DNA of 16,433 bases, from the NCBI GenBank assembly GCA_003497765.1, contig DNNY01000035.1, positions 1 to 16,433 on the forward strand. The letters run 5' to 3'. This DNA is from Oceanospirillaceae bacterium. Its GTDB lineage: Bacteria > Pseudomonadota > Gammaproteobacteria > Pseudomonadales > Balneatricaceae. The notes below the pieces were generated by a model. The model did not search any database and was not told the DNA's origin. It saw nothing but the letters and a program-made list of their open reading frames with translations. Below, piece by piece: positions 1 through 6,151 of the stretch (within the stretch, counting starts at the first letter, position 1; each line of letters opens with the position of its first letter). Both the position numbers and the translations under genes were made by a program.

Positions 1-553
1 TAAGGCCACCACCGCCACATGGAACAATGACTTGATCAGGCTTTAAGCCTAGCTTGTCCAATTGGTGACTAGCCTCTAAGCCAGCAGTGCCCTGACCAGC
101 AATAATATCAAGGTCATCATAAGGTTTTACTAAAGCCAAATTTCCCTCTTGGGCTAATGTTTGCCCTATTTCTTCCCTACTCTGGGTGTAGCGATCATAT
201 AATATTACTTCCCCACCTAAAGCTTTTGTGTTGTTGATTTTTATACGTGGCGAATCCGCTGGCATAATTATGGTTGCGGGCAAATTAAATAAGGAGGCAG
301 CCAATGCCACCCCTTGGGCATGGTTACCTGATGAATAAGCAACAATGCCAGAATCCGAGTTTTGGGCTAATTGACTAATTTTGTTGTAAGCACCACGGAA
401 TTTAAACGAGCCAGTTCTCTGTAGTGCTTCCACTTTAAAGAGTACGCGACCACCAAGTTGTTTGTTAATACTAACGGACTCAATAACAGGGGTATTTATT
501 ACCACTTCGGTTAGGCGCTGATGGACATCAGTAATTTGACTGTAGGTAATCAT
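1..553 (-). CDS. PLP-dependent threonine/serine dehydratase (fold type II), 3' part outside window
   Basis: This is the first 184 residues of a fold-type II PLP enzyme that deaminates L-threonine or L-serine to the 2-oxo acid and ammonia in the cytoplasm; some close relatives are serine racemases. The Schiff-base lysine is K51 in SFKFRGA. SSGNHAQG at 74-81 is the asparagine loop that contacts the cofactor and substrate carboxylate. GGGG at 180-183 is the start of the phosphate-binding loop, and the window ends there. The ATG at 553 gives the usual family N-terminus, with a weak ribosome binding site. The C-terminal half is outside, so I cannot tell whether an ACT regulatory domain is present (biosynthetic IlvA) or absent (TdcB/serine racemase-like). 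A perfect palindrome lies 15 bp upstream of the start. The family call is certain; the exact substrate is not. Confidence 0.9.
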   Translation of the reverse strand, partial: MITYSQITDVHQRLTEVVINTPVIESVSINKQLGGRVLFKVEALQRTGSFKFRGAYNKISQLAQNSDSGIVAYSSGNHAQGVALAASLFNLPATIIMPADSPRIKINNTKALGGEVILYDRYTQSREEIGQTLAQEGNLALVKPYDDLDIIAGQGTAGLEASHQLDKLGLKPDQVIVPCGGGGL

Positions 554-567
554 AAAGTCTAAATATT

Positions 568-581
568 AATCTCTAGAGATT
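568..581. promoter_or_regulatory. Perfect 14-bp palindrome upstream of the dehydratase, candidate operator
   Basis: AATCTCTAGAGATT is identical to its own reverse complement and lies 15 bp before the dehydratase ATG, where a repressor could block transcription. About one perfect 14-bp palindrome is expected by chance in a window this long, so only its position supports a regulatory role. Confidence 0.3.
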
Positions 582-645
582 TGATTATAGTTTTGATTAT
601 TTCGTTTAGCTAGATTACGAATTAGGCCCTGAATATAGAACCCAT

Positions 646-680
646 AAGCCTATGCTGGTAAACTGGTAGGCTTGTTTTTA
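646..680 (+). terminator. Hairpin followed by a short T-run, upstream of the 696 gene
   Basis: The arms AAGCCTA (646-652) and TAGGCTT (667-673) pair over a 14-nt loop and are followed by GTTTTTA. On the plus strand this looks like a weak intrinsic terminator. No plus-strand gene lies before it, so it could be a leader attenuator for the gene starting at 696, or chance. Confidence 0.3.
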
Positions 681-695
681 TGTGACCGCAAAACT

Positions 696-1043
696 ATGTC
701 AATTACTCCCAAAAGACCTTTGCCAAAAGTGCCAAATAAACGACAACAAAAACAACAGCTACAAGCTGACGTTGATGCATTCTTGGCCTCAGGAGGCACA
801 GTAACAGAGGTGCCAAAAGGGCAGAGCGGTATTGCTGTGGACGAATTTAATCGCTTTCCAGTCAATATAACTAACGGATCTCAACAGCGCACTCTTGTAC
901 CTGACGTGGTCGCGAGTATAGAGCAGCGTAAGCAAGTCAAAAAGGCACCAAAAGTGGGGTCGACAAAGAAACACCAAACAGCACGAAAAAAATGGATTTA
1001 CGATGACTTTGGCGAGCCTTTACGTTGGATATGGGCAGATTAG
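696..1043 (+). CDS. Small basic hypothetical protein with a FLASGG motif
   Basis: This encodes 115 aa. I chose the ATG at 696; the frame could open at a TTG at 672, but that gives an atypical N-terminus. The protein is rich in Lys, Arg, Gln and Pro, has no signal peptide or membrane segment, and is probably cytosolic. The clearest feature is a helix followed by FLASGGTVTEVP near residues 30-41. It resembles the FLSRGGKVQEI stretch of the Pseudomonas RNA polymerase-binding regulator SutA, but the rest does not match, so I do not assign that function. The C-terminus is basic, then turns acidic and Trp-rich (DDFGEPLRWIWAD). A nucleic-acid- or polymerase-binding role is only a guess from charge. 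No strong Shine-Dalgarno is seen. Confidence 0.6.
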   Translation: MSITPKRPLPKVPNKRQQKQQLQADVDAFLASGGTVTEVPKGQSGIAVDEFNRFPVNITNGSQQRTLVPDVVASIEQRKQVKKAPKVGSTKKHQTARKKWIYDDFGEPLRWIWAD

Positions 1044-1145
1044 AAAATCAGTTGGGTTATACAAGCATAATAAATAACAAATTAAAATGGTAATACACTT
1101 GAACTACCTGAGTTTAAAGATACTTCTGAGGAGGGTGGCTTAGCC

Positions 1146-1565
1146 ATGATAAATGTAGACGCGACAATGGCCGCGAATGCTGTATGGCAGTGTTTTCAAG
1201 ACAACAGAGATAAGCATGGTGATCCAGTCATTCATGAAATGGCTCACACACTTAACCATATTGTGTTTGAGTCAATAAACGAACTTTATTTTTACGAAAA
1301 TATCTACAAACTTGCTGAAGAGGCTCTTGAGAGTGGCGACTGGGAAGAAGGCGCCCAATCTATCGCAGAAGGGGGCTCACTTAACCATATGATCGGTGAG
1401 TTCTTTGCAATGAATACAGAGAATTTTATCATCAGCAATAGGTCTGATGACAAATATGGTACTCGTGAGAATATTAAAAAATACAAACCTGCAATGTATG
1501 AGTTATATGCAAGATATTATCCAACAGAGCCATGGAGCTACTGCAACGACGATGTTAAGAATTAA
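1146..1565 (+). CDS. Compact HExxH protein resembling the catalytic core of MtfA (M90) peptidases
   Basis: This encodes 139 aa. Residues 30-34 read HEMAH, the zinc-binding HExxH motif, followed by TLNH. About 50 residues later comes GEFFAMNTENF (84-94), which holds a glutamate suited to be the third zinc ligand (E85 or E92). The tail includes MYELYARYYPTEPW. In MtfA, the metallopeptidase that acts on the glucose-PTS regulator Mlc, the order is the same: HEFAH, then a downstream E in an EFFA-like helix, then a Tyr-rich end. MtfA is about 265 aa, so this protein lacks the usual N-terminal half. GAGGAGGG 10 nt upstream supports the ATG at 1146. The frame is also open upstream for about 20 codons, to a stop at 1083, with protein-like content. 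It is either a small stand-alone member or a truncated remnant. Function is inferred from motifs only. Confidence 0.6.
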   Translation: MINVDATMAANAVWQCFQDNRDKHGDPVIHEMAHTLNHIVFESINELYFYENIYKLAEEALESGDWEEGAQSIAEGGSLNHMIGEFFAMNTENFIISNRSDDKYGTRENIKKYKPAMYELYARYYPTEPWSYCNDDVKN

Positions 1566-1645
1566 GTTAACTAGCTGATTGATAGTTTTTACTGATAGTT
1601 CAACTTAAGCAATAAGATAGCTTTTCATAGAGCCAAACGAATATC

Positions 1646-1728
1646 TGAGGTGGCCTTTTACGCAGCTAATTTCCCAACAAGCTAAATCGCAGCTGGAATG
1701 GCAATTGCGCCAATAATTGGCCACCTCA
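1646..1728. repeat. Long inverted repeat (10-bp arms) between convergent genes
   Basis: The arms TGAGGTGGCC (1646-1655) and GGCCACCTCA (1719-1728) are perfectly complementary. They enclose 63 nt that contain a direct repeat of CGCAGCT and a small palindrome CCAATAATTGG. The element lies between the stop of the plus gene at 1565 and the stop of the minus DUF1127 gene at 1759. There is no T-tract on either strand, so it is not a classic terminator. It could be a structured 3' UTR, a small RNA, or a REP/MITE-like element; no second copy was seen here. Confidence 0.5.
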
Positions 1729-1758
1729 ATAGTGAATAAATCAATACCCAATAGTTGT

Positions 1759-2019
1759 CTAATTGCAAGGACAACAGTTGGTGCAACCATCTTCTTCATT
1801 ATGAGAAATGACCTTTGCAGCCCCATTCTTACTTTCAGGAGGCCTGATCATCTCAACTTTAGGTTTATTGATGGCTCTAATTTTATCGCCCGCACGATAT
1901 AAACCAATATCAAGAAGTTGATCATCACTTAAGTGGGCTACAGCACACCAATTTTTGCGAGCTTGTAGACGGTTTCGATAGGATCTAACTAATCCTTGGA
2001 AAAAGCACAACACAACCAT
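1759..2019 (-). CDS. DUF1127 (YjiS-like) protein with a cysteine-rich C-terminus
   Basis: This encodes 86 aa. Residues about 10-44 (RSYRNRLQARKNW through LSDDQLLDIGLYR) match the DUF1127 signature: a basic helix, then a short helix with LSD..L.DIGL. DUF1127 proteins are small and Arg-rich; some have been linked to RNA binding and small-RNA turnover in alphaproteobacteria. Unusually, the protein continues for about 40 residues past the domain and ends in CTNCCPCN, four cysteines (79, 82, 83, 85) spaced like a metal or iron-sulphur ligand set. AGGAGG lies 5 nt before the ATG, a strong ribosome binding site. The domain call is firm. A metal-binding role for the tail is inference. Confidence 0.8.
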   Translation of the reverse strand: MVVLCFFQGLVRSYRNRLQARKNWCAVAHLSDDQLLDIGLYRAGDKIRAINKPKVEMIRPPESKNGAAKVISHNEEDGCTNCCPCN

Positions 2020-2593
2020 TTTAACCTCCTATTATAAAAGAAGACCGAGAGTTGAAATTTGTGGTATTGAAAACAGCTGTTAAAAAGGCTGGTACAATGG
2101 CCACGAAATTTAAAGTCCGCGGCCGTAGAAAAAACTATCTAACCAACACGCGGCAACTCTGAGGCCGGCTTTCGCAACTTGCGGACGCCTGCATAGACTG
2201 CTTTTACTGCAATAATCTTGGGTTGCATAGCCGAATCCTCAGTGGTTTAAATTAGTAGATAGCCTTATAAGTAAAGCAGGGGTTGCAGATATATTTACAT
2301 TTTTTCGCAATTATTTAGATATATACTCATAGCGTTAGGGCATACATATCTTTTTCATTGATGTTACTGGCATGGATAGCATCTTTAACTAGACCGGACG
2401 TATAAAATATAAGTCAATTCTTAGAGTTATAAGTAACCTTGAAAGTGAAATTTTTGACAGTTATAAAAGCGTTAATTTGCTCTATATGTTGATATTTTTA
2501 TGTTGTTTTTTTGGGGTAATTTGGAGTGGGTTGAGCTGGGCTTAGATTGGTAATTAAGTTGTTGAAAAAACCTGATTTTATTTAGCAAATGCC
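2020..2593. other. Long intergenic stretch, largely without recognised genes
   Basis: About 570 bp between the DUF1127 start and the tRNA promoter. The only coding candidate is a 29-aa minus-strand ORF at 2139-2228. The right part (about 2280-2580) is AT-rich, has T-runs and contains no open frame of note. I recognise no RNA family here. A leader or promoter for the DUF1127 gene must lie in the left part. Confidence 0.5.
2139..2228 (-). CDS. Possible 29-aa basic peptide upstream of the DUF1127 gene
   Basis: A short frame starts at ATG 2228, preceded at about 9 nt by TGAGGAT, which can serve as a ribosome binding site. The peptide is basic and slightly hydrophobic (it begins MQPKIIAVKAVYAG). 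It lies about 120 bp upstream of the DUF1127 gene on the same strand and could be a leader peptide or small protein. Evidence is limited to a start, a plausible Shine-Dalgarno and non-random composition, so chance remains possible. Confidence 0.25.
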   Translation of the reverse strand: MQPKIIAVKAVYAGVRKLRKPASELPRVG

Positions 2594-2626
2594 TTGACAG
2601 TAAAACCACAAATCCTTAATATGCGC
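2594..2626 (+). promoter_or_regulatory. Near-consensus sigma-70 promoter of the tRNA operon
   Basis: A perfect -35 TTGACA (2594-2599), a 17-bp spacer and a -10 TAATAT (2617-2622) are followed by a GC-rich discriminator, GCGC (2623-2626). That pattern is typical of stable-RNA promoters under stringent (ppGpp/DksA) control. Transcription should start near 2629, about 43 nt before tRNA-Glu. Confidence 0.85.
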
Positions 2627-2671
2627 ACTCCTGTTTACAGCCACTTTGTGTCGGCGGTAAATACGAACAGC

Positions 2672-2747
2672 GTCCCGTTCGTCTAGTGGTCTAGGACACC
2701 GCCCTTTCACGGCGGTAACAGGGGTTCGAACCCCCTACGGGATGCCA
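2672..2747 (+). tRNA. tRNA-Glu (anticodon TTC)
   Basis: This is a 76-nt cloverleaf with an encoded CCA end. The anticodon loop CTTTCAC lies between CCGCC and GGCGG, and the T arm is GGGGTTCGAACCCC. The acceptor pairs GTCCCGT with ACGGGAT, including one G-T wobble at the first pair. It is the first gene of the tRNA operon. Confidence 0.97.
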
Positions 2748-2748
2748 T

Positions 2749-2824
2749 GCGGGAATAGCTCAGTTGGTAGAGCGCAACCTTGCCAAGGTTGAGGTCGCCG
2801 GTTCGAACCCGGTTTCCCGCTCCA
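2749..2824 (+). tRNA. tRNA-Gly (anticodon GCC)
   Basis: This is a 76-nt cloverleaf with encoded CCA. The acceptor is GCGGGAA/TTCCCGC, the anticodon GCC is at 2782-2784, and the T loop is standard. It follows tRNA-Glu after a single nucleotide, so the two must be cut from one transcript. Confidence 0.97.
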
Positions 2825-2847
2825 ATTATTGTTTTACGACAATAATT
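2824..2847 (+). repeat. Hairpin filling the tRNA-Gly/tRNA-Cys spacer
   Basis: AATTATTGT (2824-2832) and ACAATAATT (2839-2847) form a perfect 9-bp AT-rich stem with a 6-nt loop. It begins at the terminal A of the tRNA-Gly CCA and ends one nucleotide before tRNA-Cys. It may guide or hinder processing of the precursor. Confidence 0.6.
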
Positions 2848-2848
2848 T

Positions 2849-2922
2849 GGCTGAGTGGCAGAGTGGTAATGCAGCGGATTGCAAATCCGTCAACGCCGGT
2901 TCGATTCCGACCTCAGCCTCCA
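2849..2922 (+). tRNA. tRNA-Cys (anticodon GCA)
   Basis: This is a 74-nt cloverleaf with encoded CCA. The acceptor is GGCTGAG/CTCAGCC, and anticodon GCA is at 2881-2883 in loop TTGCAAA. The T stem GCCGG/CCGAC has one non-Watson-Crick C-A opposition (2896 with 2910). All other stems pair, so it is probably functional. Confidence 0.95.
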
Positions 2923-2931
2923 TATCAATAT

Positions 2932-3018
2932 GCCGCGGTGGTGAAATTGGTAGACACACAAGACTTAAAATCTTGCGACCTAACAGTCGTGCCGGTTCGA
3001 TTCCGGCTCGCGGCACCA
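2932..3018 (+). tRNA. tRNA-Leu (anticodon TAA)
   Basis: This is an 87-nt class II tRNA with a long variable arm and encoded CCA. The acceptor GCCGCGG pairs with TCGCGGC, with one G-T wobble at the last pair. The anticodon stem CAAGA/TCTTG encloses TAA at 2966-2968. It is the last gene of the operon. Confidence 0.96.
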
Positions 3019-3028
3019 TTTTCTTTAG

Positions 3029-3075
3029 AGCTTTTTGTGTACTCTCGATTGCTACACAAATAGCTTATCTTTTCT
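3029..3075 (+). terminator. Probable terminator of the tRNA operon
   Basis: AGCT plus TTTGTGTA (within 3029-3041) can pair with TACACAAA plus AGCT (3053-3065), with a small bulge. The stem is followed by the T-rich stretch TATCTTTTCTTG. The position just after tRNA-Leu fits. Confidence 0.5.
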
Positions 3076-3177
3076 TGATATAAAGACTCAAGTGGCCATG
3101 TAGTTACTTTTTGCGTTCTATTTCCGTAGCTGATGGATTGCTTGGTTATCCATAGTATGTTCGCTAGCCATTTTTTT

Positions 3178-3197
3178 GCCCTAGGAAATACTAGGGC
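3178..3197. terminator. Perfect 7-bp hairpin, possible terminator
   Basis: GCCCTAG and CTAGGGC flank a 6-nt loop. It lies 22 bp past the stop of the 45-aa minus ORF and beyond the tRNA operon on the plus strand. Seven T's precede it on the plus strand and only ATTTGAT follows, so it is not a canonical intrinsic terminator in either direction. Confidence 0.35.
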
Positions 3198-3218
3198 ATT
3201 TGATAAATAACAGTGTGG

Positions 3219-3356
3219 TTATGCAGCTGAAAAGGCAACTACAATTAATACTGTAAAAATGACCATAGGGGGCATAGGAATATTATTGCTAAAGCCCCTA
3301 AACTTGTTACTAGCAACAGACGCCATTACCACAATAAAGCCTATACCCATAGCCAT
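3219..3356 (-). CDS. Possible small membrane protein, 45 aa
   Basis: This short frame begins 11 nt after the stop of the 65-aa gene on the same strand, so it could be translated by coupling. Two hydrophobic stretches (about residues 3-14 and 31-44) flank a polar middle containing NKFRGFSNN. An alternative TTG start lies at 3362. No family is recognised. The tight spacing and membrane-like composition, matching its neighbour, are the only support. Confidence 0.4.
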   Translation of the reverse strand: MAMGIGFIVVMASVASNKFRGFSNNIPMPPMVIFTVLIVVAFSAA

Positions 3357-3366
3357 TAGCAATGAG

Positions 3367-3564
3367 CTAGCAGCTTAAAGCCACAATCCCACTGACCAGA
3401 ATGGCACCGCCTAAAGCTACGCGAATGGCGGCCGCGGGGTTAACAGCTTCGGCATGTAAATCACCCATAATATTTTGGTTAAATTGCTTGGGAAAGATAA
3501 CTTTGGCGATACCAAGTACCAACAAAATGCCACCGATAATAGTGAGTGCTGTTGTTGTGTCCAT
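3367..3564 (-). CDS. Small two-helix membrane protein, unknown function
   Basis: This encodes 65 aa. Two hydrophobic segments (about 4-24 and 45-64) are joined by a polar stretch with FPKQFNQNIMGDLH, giving a predicted inner-membrane hairpin. AGAGGG lies about 7 nt before the ATG. No signal peptidase site or known domain is recognised. A 45-aa membrane-like frame follows closely on the same strand, and the two may form a small operon. The role is unknown. Confidence 0.65.
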   Translation of the reverse strand: MDTTTALTIIGGILLVLGIAKVIFPKQFNQNIMGDLHAEAVNPAAAIRVALGGAILVSGIVALSC

Positions 3565-3730
3565 AAGATGACCCTCTTTTTATACTTATTGTTTGGTGAA
3601 GTGCCTAGGCAGAATAAACATCTTGGGGATTAGGGGCAAGGTAAGGGCTTTTGGGATAATTGTGTGGTTATTGTTGCTTCTAAGGGAAAGGTGCTAATCA
3701 ATTAAAGTAGTTAGAGTTGTATAGTTGAAC

Positions 3731-3760
3731 AAGCCCTTAAAATACAGGGCTTTTGTTGTT
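3731..3760 (+). terminator. Terminator-like hairpin
   Basis: AAGCCCT (3731-3737) pairs with AGGGCTT (3746-3752) and is followed by TTGTTGTT on the plus strand. The genes on both sides run on the minus strand. It most likely serves the gene ending at 3789, although the T-tract is better on the plus strand. Confidence 0.4.
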
Positions 3761-3788
3761 AGCCAAAAAACAAGCTTATTAGTTTGAA

Positions 3789-4088
3789 TTAGGCGGCCTC
3801 TATCTCTAGGGCTTGAATACGGTCATGCTCAAATTCTAAGGCAGCATTGGCTAGACCTAGAATATTATAAAAACCCAAGGTTTCGCTGCTTGAAAGCTGA
3901 AGCGTCATGGAGTTGGGATCACCGGTACGCATAAGTAGTTGTAGAACATTACTGACCATATGTAATGTTTCATCAGCCGTAGTACCGATTAGGCTTAATT
4001 CCTTGTTGACTATATCTTGAATGGATAGTGGGTCAAGAAATAGCGCTTCTGAACATTGATTTAATTTAAATTTTGGTTGAGACTGCAT
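3789..4088 (-). CDS. Hypothetical helical protein, 99 aa
   Basis: This is a mildly acidic, probably all-helical cytosolic protein. The middle reads like a helix pair (TADETLHMVSNVLQLLMRTG and SSETLGFYNILGLANAALEF). AGGT lies about 8 nt before the ATG. It lies 133 bp downstream of, and on the same strand as, the first helix-turn-helix paralog (4222-5079) but has no visible similarity to it. I do not recognise a family. It is somewhat reminiscent of the small helical proteins common in Pseudomonas-type genomes, but no assignment is made. Confidence 0.6.
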   Translation of the reverse strand: MQSQPKFKLNQCSEALFLDPLSIQDIVNKELSLIGTTADETLHMVSNVLQLLMRTGDPNSMTLQLSSSETLGFYNILGLANAALEFEHDRIQALEIEAA

Positions 4089-4221
4089 AATGATTACCTG
4101 TAATTATTAGTGCTAAAAATCGCAGTCTAACAATAATTGCATCAAGTGATTAGTTAGATTAATAGTAAAATAAAAATAAAATAAGCCATTGCAAAGTTAA
4201 GATTTTGTGCTATTAATCCGA

Positions 4222-5079
4222 TTAAATTTCCACAATGGTTTGAATAAAGCCATTAATACGTTCACGCTCTGTCAAGTTTAAAGGTTTCATCAATGCCAGA
4301 ATGACTTGTTCCCTAGCCTGTTGAACCTGTCTAGCATGGTAAAAATGCTGATATTTAGTCATCCCCGAGGTAAACATCACTGTATCTTCTAGCTTGAAGC
4401 CAAGTTTAATTCTTACTGCTGCAAACACTGGAATGCTAATTGGATTATCAGGATCTTCAAAAGCTAATGTGCGAGATACTGGTTCATTTATTACTGCGGC
4501 TAAAACTTCAATGGGAATCTTCTGTTGTTGTCTGAGCTCTCGAAATTGGATAGATATCGAACGGTAATAATCAACCTTGAAATCATCAATGTCCAGTTTT
4601 CGCGGTATTAAAAAACTATCCTGAAAGCAGGGAATAGTCTCTAAAAGAGGTATAACTTCGCTGCTAACTTGGTAGCCACGCCGATCAAGTTTGGCAGTCA
4701 TTAGTTTTATAAAGTGAAGAAATTGTTCTTCGGGTAACAAGCCGGAAAGAATTATACTTTTAATGGTTTCATTACACACGGCAGGCCAATAGTTTTGAAT
4801 ATGCTTTCCTTGGAGTATGGCTAACATACTGACTTGGGTTAGCCAGGAAAAAGCCGCCACCACATGTAATGGACGATTTTGTGTGTAACTCATTTGGGTA
4901 TAAGAGCGCCAAGCTGAGCCACTAACGCCAAGAATTCGTTTCTCAAGAAGCTTTATGGAAATATTCAACTGGCGCATAACCCAGCGTAATGCGCCACCAA
5001 CTTCGGCATTAAAAATGGGGGCGTAATGGTTTAGCTGTTCAATTTCTGCTTTTGTGGGTAGGCTGATTTTATGTGTCAT
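4222..5079 (-). CDS. Paralog 1 of an unrecognised family with two XRE-like HTH segments
   Basis: This encodes 285 aa. AAGGAG 10 nt upstream selects the ATG at 5079 over a TTG six bases earlier. Residues about 27-82 (from GALRWVMRQLNI to AAFSWLTQ) and about 171-232 (from YYRSISIQFRELRQQ to FAAVRIKLGFKLED) each have the helix pattern of a lambda-repressor/XRE domain. The second is the clearer: RELRQQQKIPIEVLAAVI, then NEPVSRTLAFEDPDNPISIP in place of the usual RIE.G...P. A helical linker lies between them, and the end holds a conserved QQAREQVILALMKPL. There is no signal peptide or transmembrane segment. It shares about two thirds of its residues with the 5251-6105 protein by eye, and less with 7114-8019. 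DNA binding is inferred from the fold pattern; the target is unknown. Confidence 0.65.
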   Translation of the reverse strand: MTHKISLPTKAEIEQLNHYAPIFNAEVGGALRWVMRQLNISIKLLEKRILGVSGSAWRSYTQMSYTQNRPLHVVAAFSWLTQVSMLAILQGKHIQNYWPAVCNETIKSIILSGLLPEEQFLHFIKLMTAKLDRRGYQVSSEVIPLLETIPCFQDSFLIPRKLDIDDFKVDYYRSISIQFRELRQQQKIPIEVLAAVINEPVSRTLAFEDPDNPISIPVFAAVRIKLGFKLEDTVMFTSGMTKYQHFYHARQVQQAREQVILALMKPLNLTERERINGFIQTIVEI

Positions 5080-5250
5080 AATCAAAAAACTCCTTTTTAT
5101 TTGATCAATTCATTTTGGTTCTATTTCAACCTAAACCTATCTAAGCCAGAATATAAGAGCCTTAAATAGTTAAAAAATATAAAAACGCTATTTAAATAAA
5201 ATAAAAGTATAATCTAATTATTTTCATTTAATAAAAAAGCATCAAAATTA

Positions 5251-6105
5251 TCATATTTTTAGAACCGTCTTAATTAGTTCATTTACCCATTGTCGCTCTG
5301 ACGGCGTTAAAGGTTTCATAAGAGCCAGAATCACTTCCTCCCGAGCTTGTTGTACTTCCCTTGAGTGGTAAAAGTTTGGGTATTTACGCATACCCGAAGT
5401 AAATATAGCTGTATCTTGTAGCCTAAAGCCCAGTTTTAATCGTACAGCAATAAAGCCGGGTATGGTTACAGGATTATCCGGATCTTCAAAGGCTTTAATT
5501 CGAGAAATGGGTTCATTAAATATAGTGGACAGAAGTTTATAATCTAATTGATTATTAATTCGAAATTGTCTTAACTGTAGAGCAATGGAACGATAATAAT
5601 CAGCCTTAAAATCATTTATATCAAGCTGATCTGGCATTAAAAACGCATCTTGAAAGTGGGGTATGGCGTTAAATAAGGGCTTTACCTCGGATTCTAGGTT
5701 GTGACCCCGCTTAAACATCTTTTCCACTACTAACATTAAACATTGTTTAAATTGCGCTTCGGGTAATAGGCCCGAAAGAATAATACTTTTAATTGTCTGA
5801 TCACATACTGTTGGCCAATAGTGCTGAATATGCTTACCCCTATATACAGCTGACATACCTATCTGAGTTAGCCAGCAAAATGCCGCCATCACATGTAAGG
5901 GGCGGTTTTGCTGATAACTGGCTTGTGTATAGGCACGCCAAGAAGAATTACTGACCCCCTGAATACGCTGTTCCAATATTTTTACAGTAAGCCCTAGCTG
6001 GCACATCACCCAGCGTAGTGCGCCACCGACTTCTGCATTAAAGATTGGGGCATAGGCATCTAAGCGTGCAATATCGGCTTTACTAGGTAGTGTGAGTTTG
6101 GCCAT
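5251..6105 (-). CDS. Paralog 2 of the double XRE-like HTH family
   Basis: This encodes 284 aa and is collinear with the 4222-5079 product. The shared blocks are APIFNAEVGGALRWVM near residue 20, NRPLHVMAAFCWLTQ near 68-82, TIKSIILSGLLPE near 105-117, and DINDFKADYYRS through IKAFEDPDNPVTIP in the C-terminal HTH-like part. GGAG about 11 nt upstream supports the ATG at 6105. The start is only 46 bp from the divergent hydrolase gene, so any hydrolase promoter must overlap this gene's 5' end or vice versa. Very AT-rich DNA separates it from paralog 1. I infer that it binds DNA and could regulate the hydrolase or its own paralogs. No direct evidence exists in the sequence. Confidence 0.65.
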   Translation of the reverse strand: MAKLTLPSKADIARLDAYAPIFNAEVGGALRWVMCQLGLTVKILEQRIQGVSNSSWRAYTQASYQQNRPLHVMAAFCWLTQIGMSAVYRGKHIQHYWPTVCDQTIKSIILSGLLPEAQFKQCLMLVVEKMFKRGHNLESEVKPLFNAIPHFQDAFLMPDQLDINDFKADYYRSIALQLRQFRINNQLDYKLLSTIFNEPISRIKAFEDPDNPVTIPGFIAVRLKLGFRLQDTAIFTSGMRKYPNFYHSREVQQAREEVILALMKPLTPSERQWVNELIKTVLKI

Positions 6106-6151
6106 TAGGCAATGAGCTCCACAATCAAAAATTTATTTTAAGGAGAAGATA

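Noticed and set aside
1605..1826. A 73-aa minus-strand frame downstream of and overlapping the DUF1127 gene
   Set aside because: It runs through the inverted repeat, overlaps the 3' end of the clear DUF1127 gene in another frame, and has no ribosome binding site.
2764..3083. Open frames of 61-99 aa on both strands across the tRNA cluster
   Set aside because: They are translations of tRNA-Gly, tRNA-Cys and tRNA-Leu sequence, including the well-known AGIEPA-type artefact on the minus strand.
5162..5195. TTAAATAG / CTATTTAA inverted repeat between paralogs 1 and 2
   Set aside because: It lies in very AT-rich DNA where such weak pairing is expected by chance.
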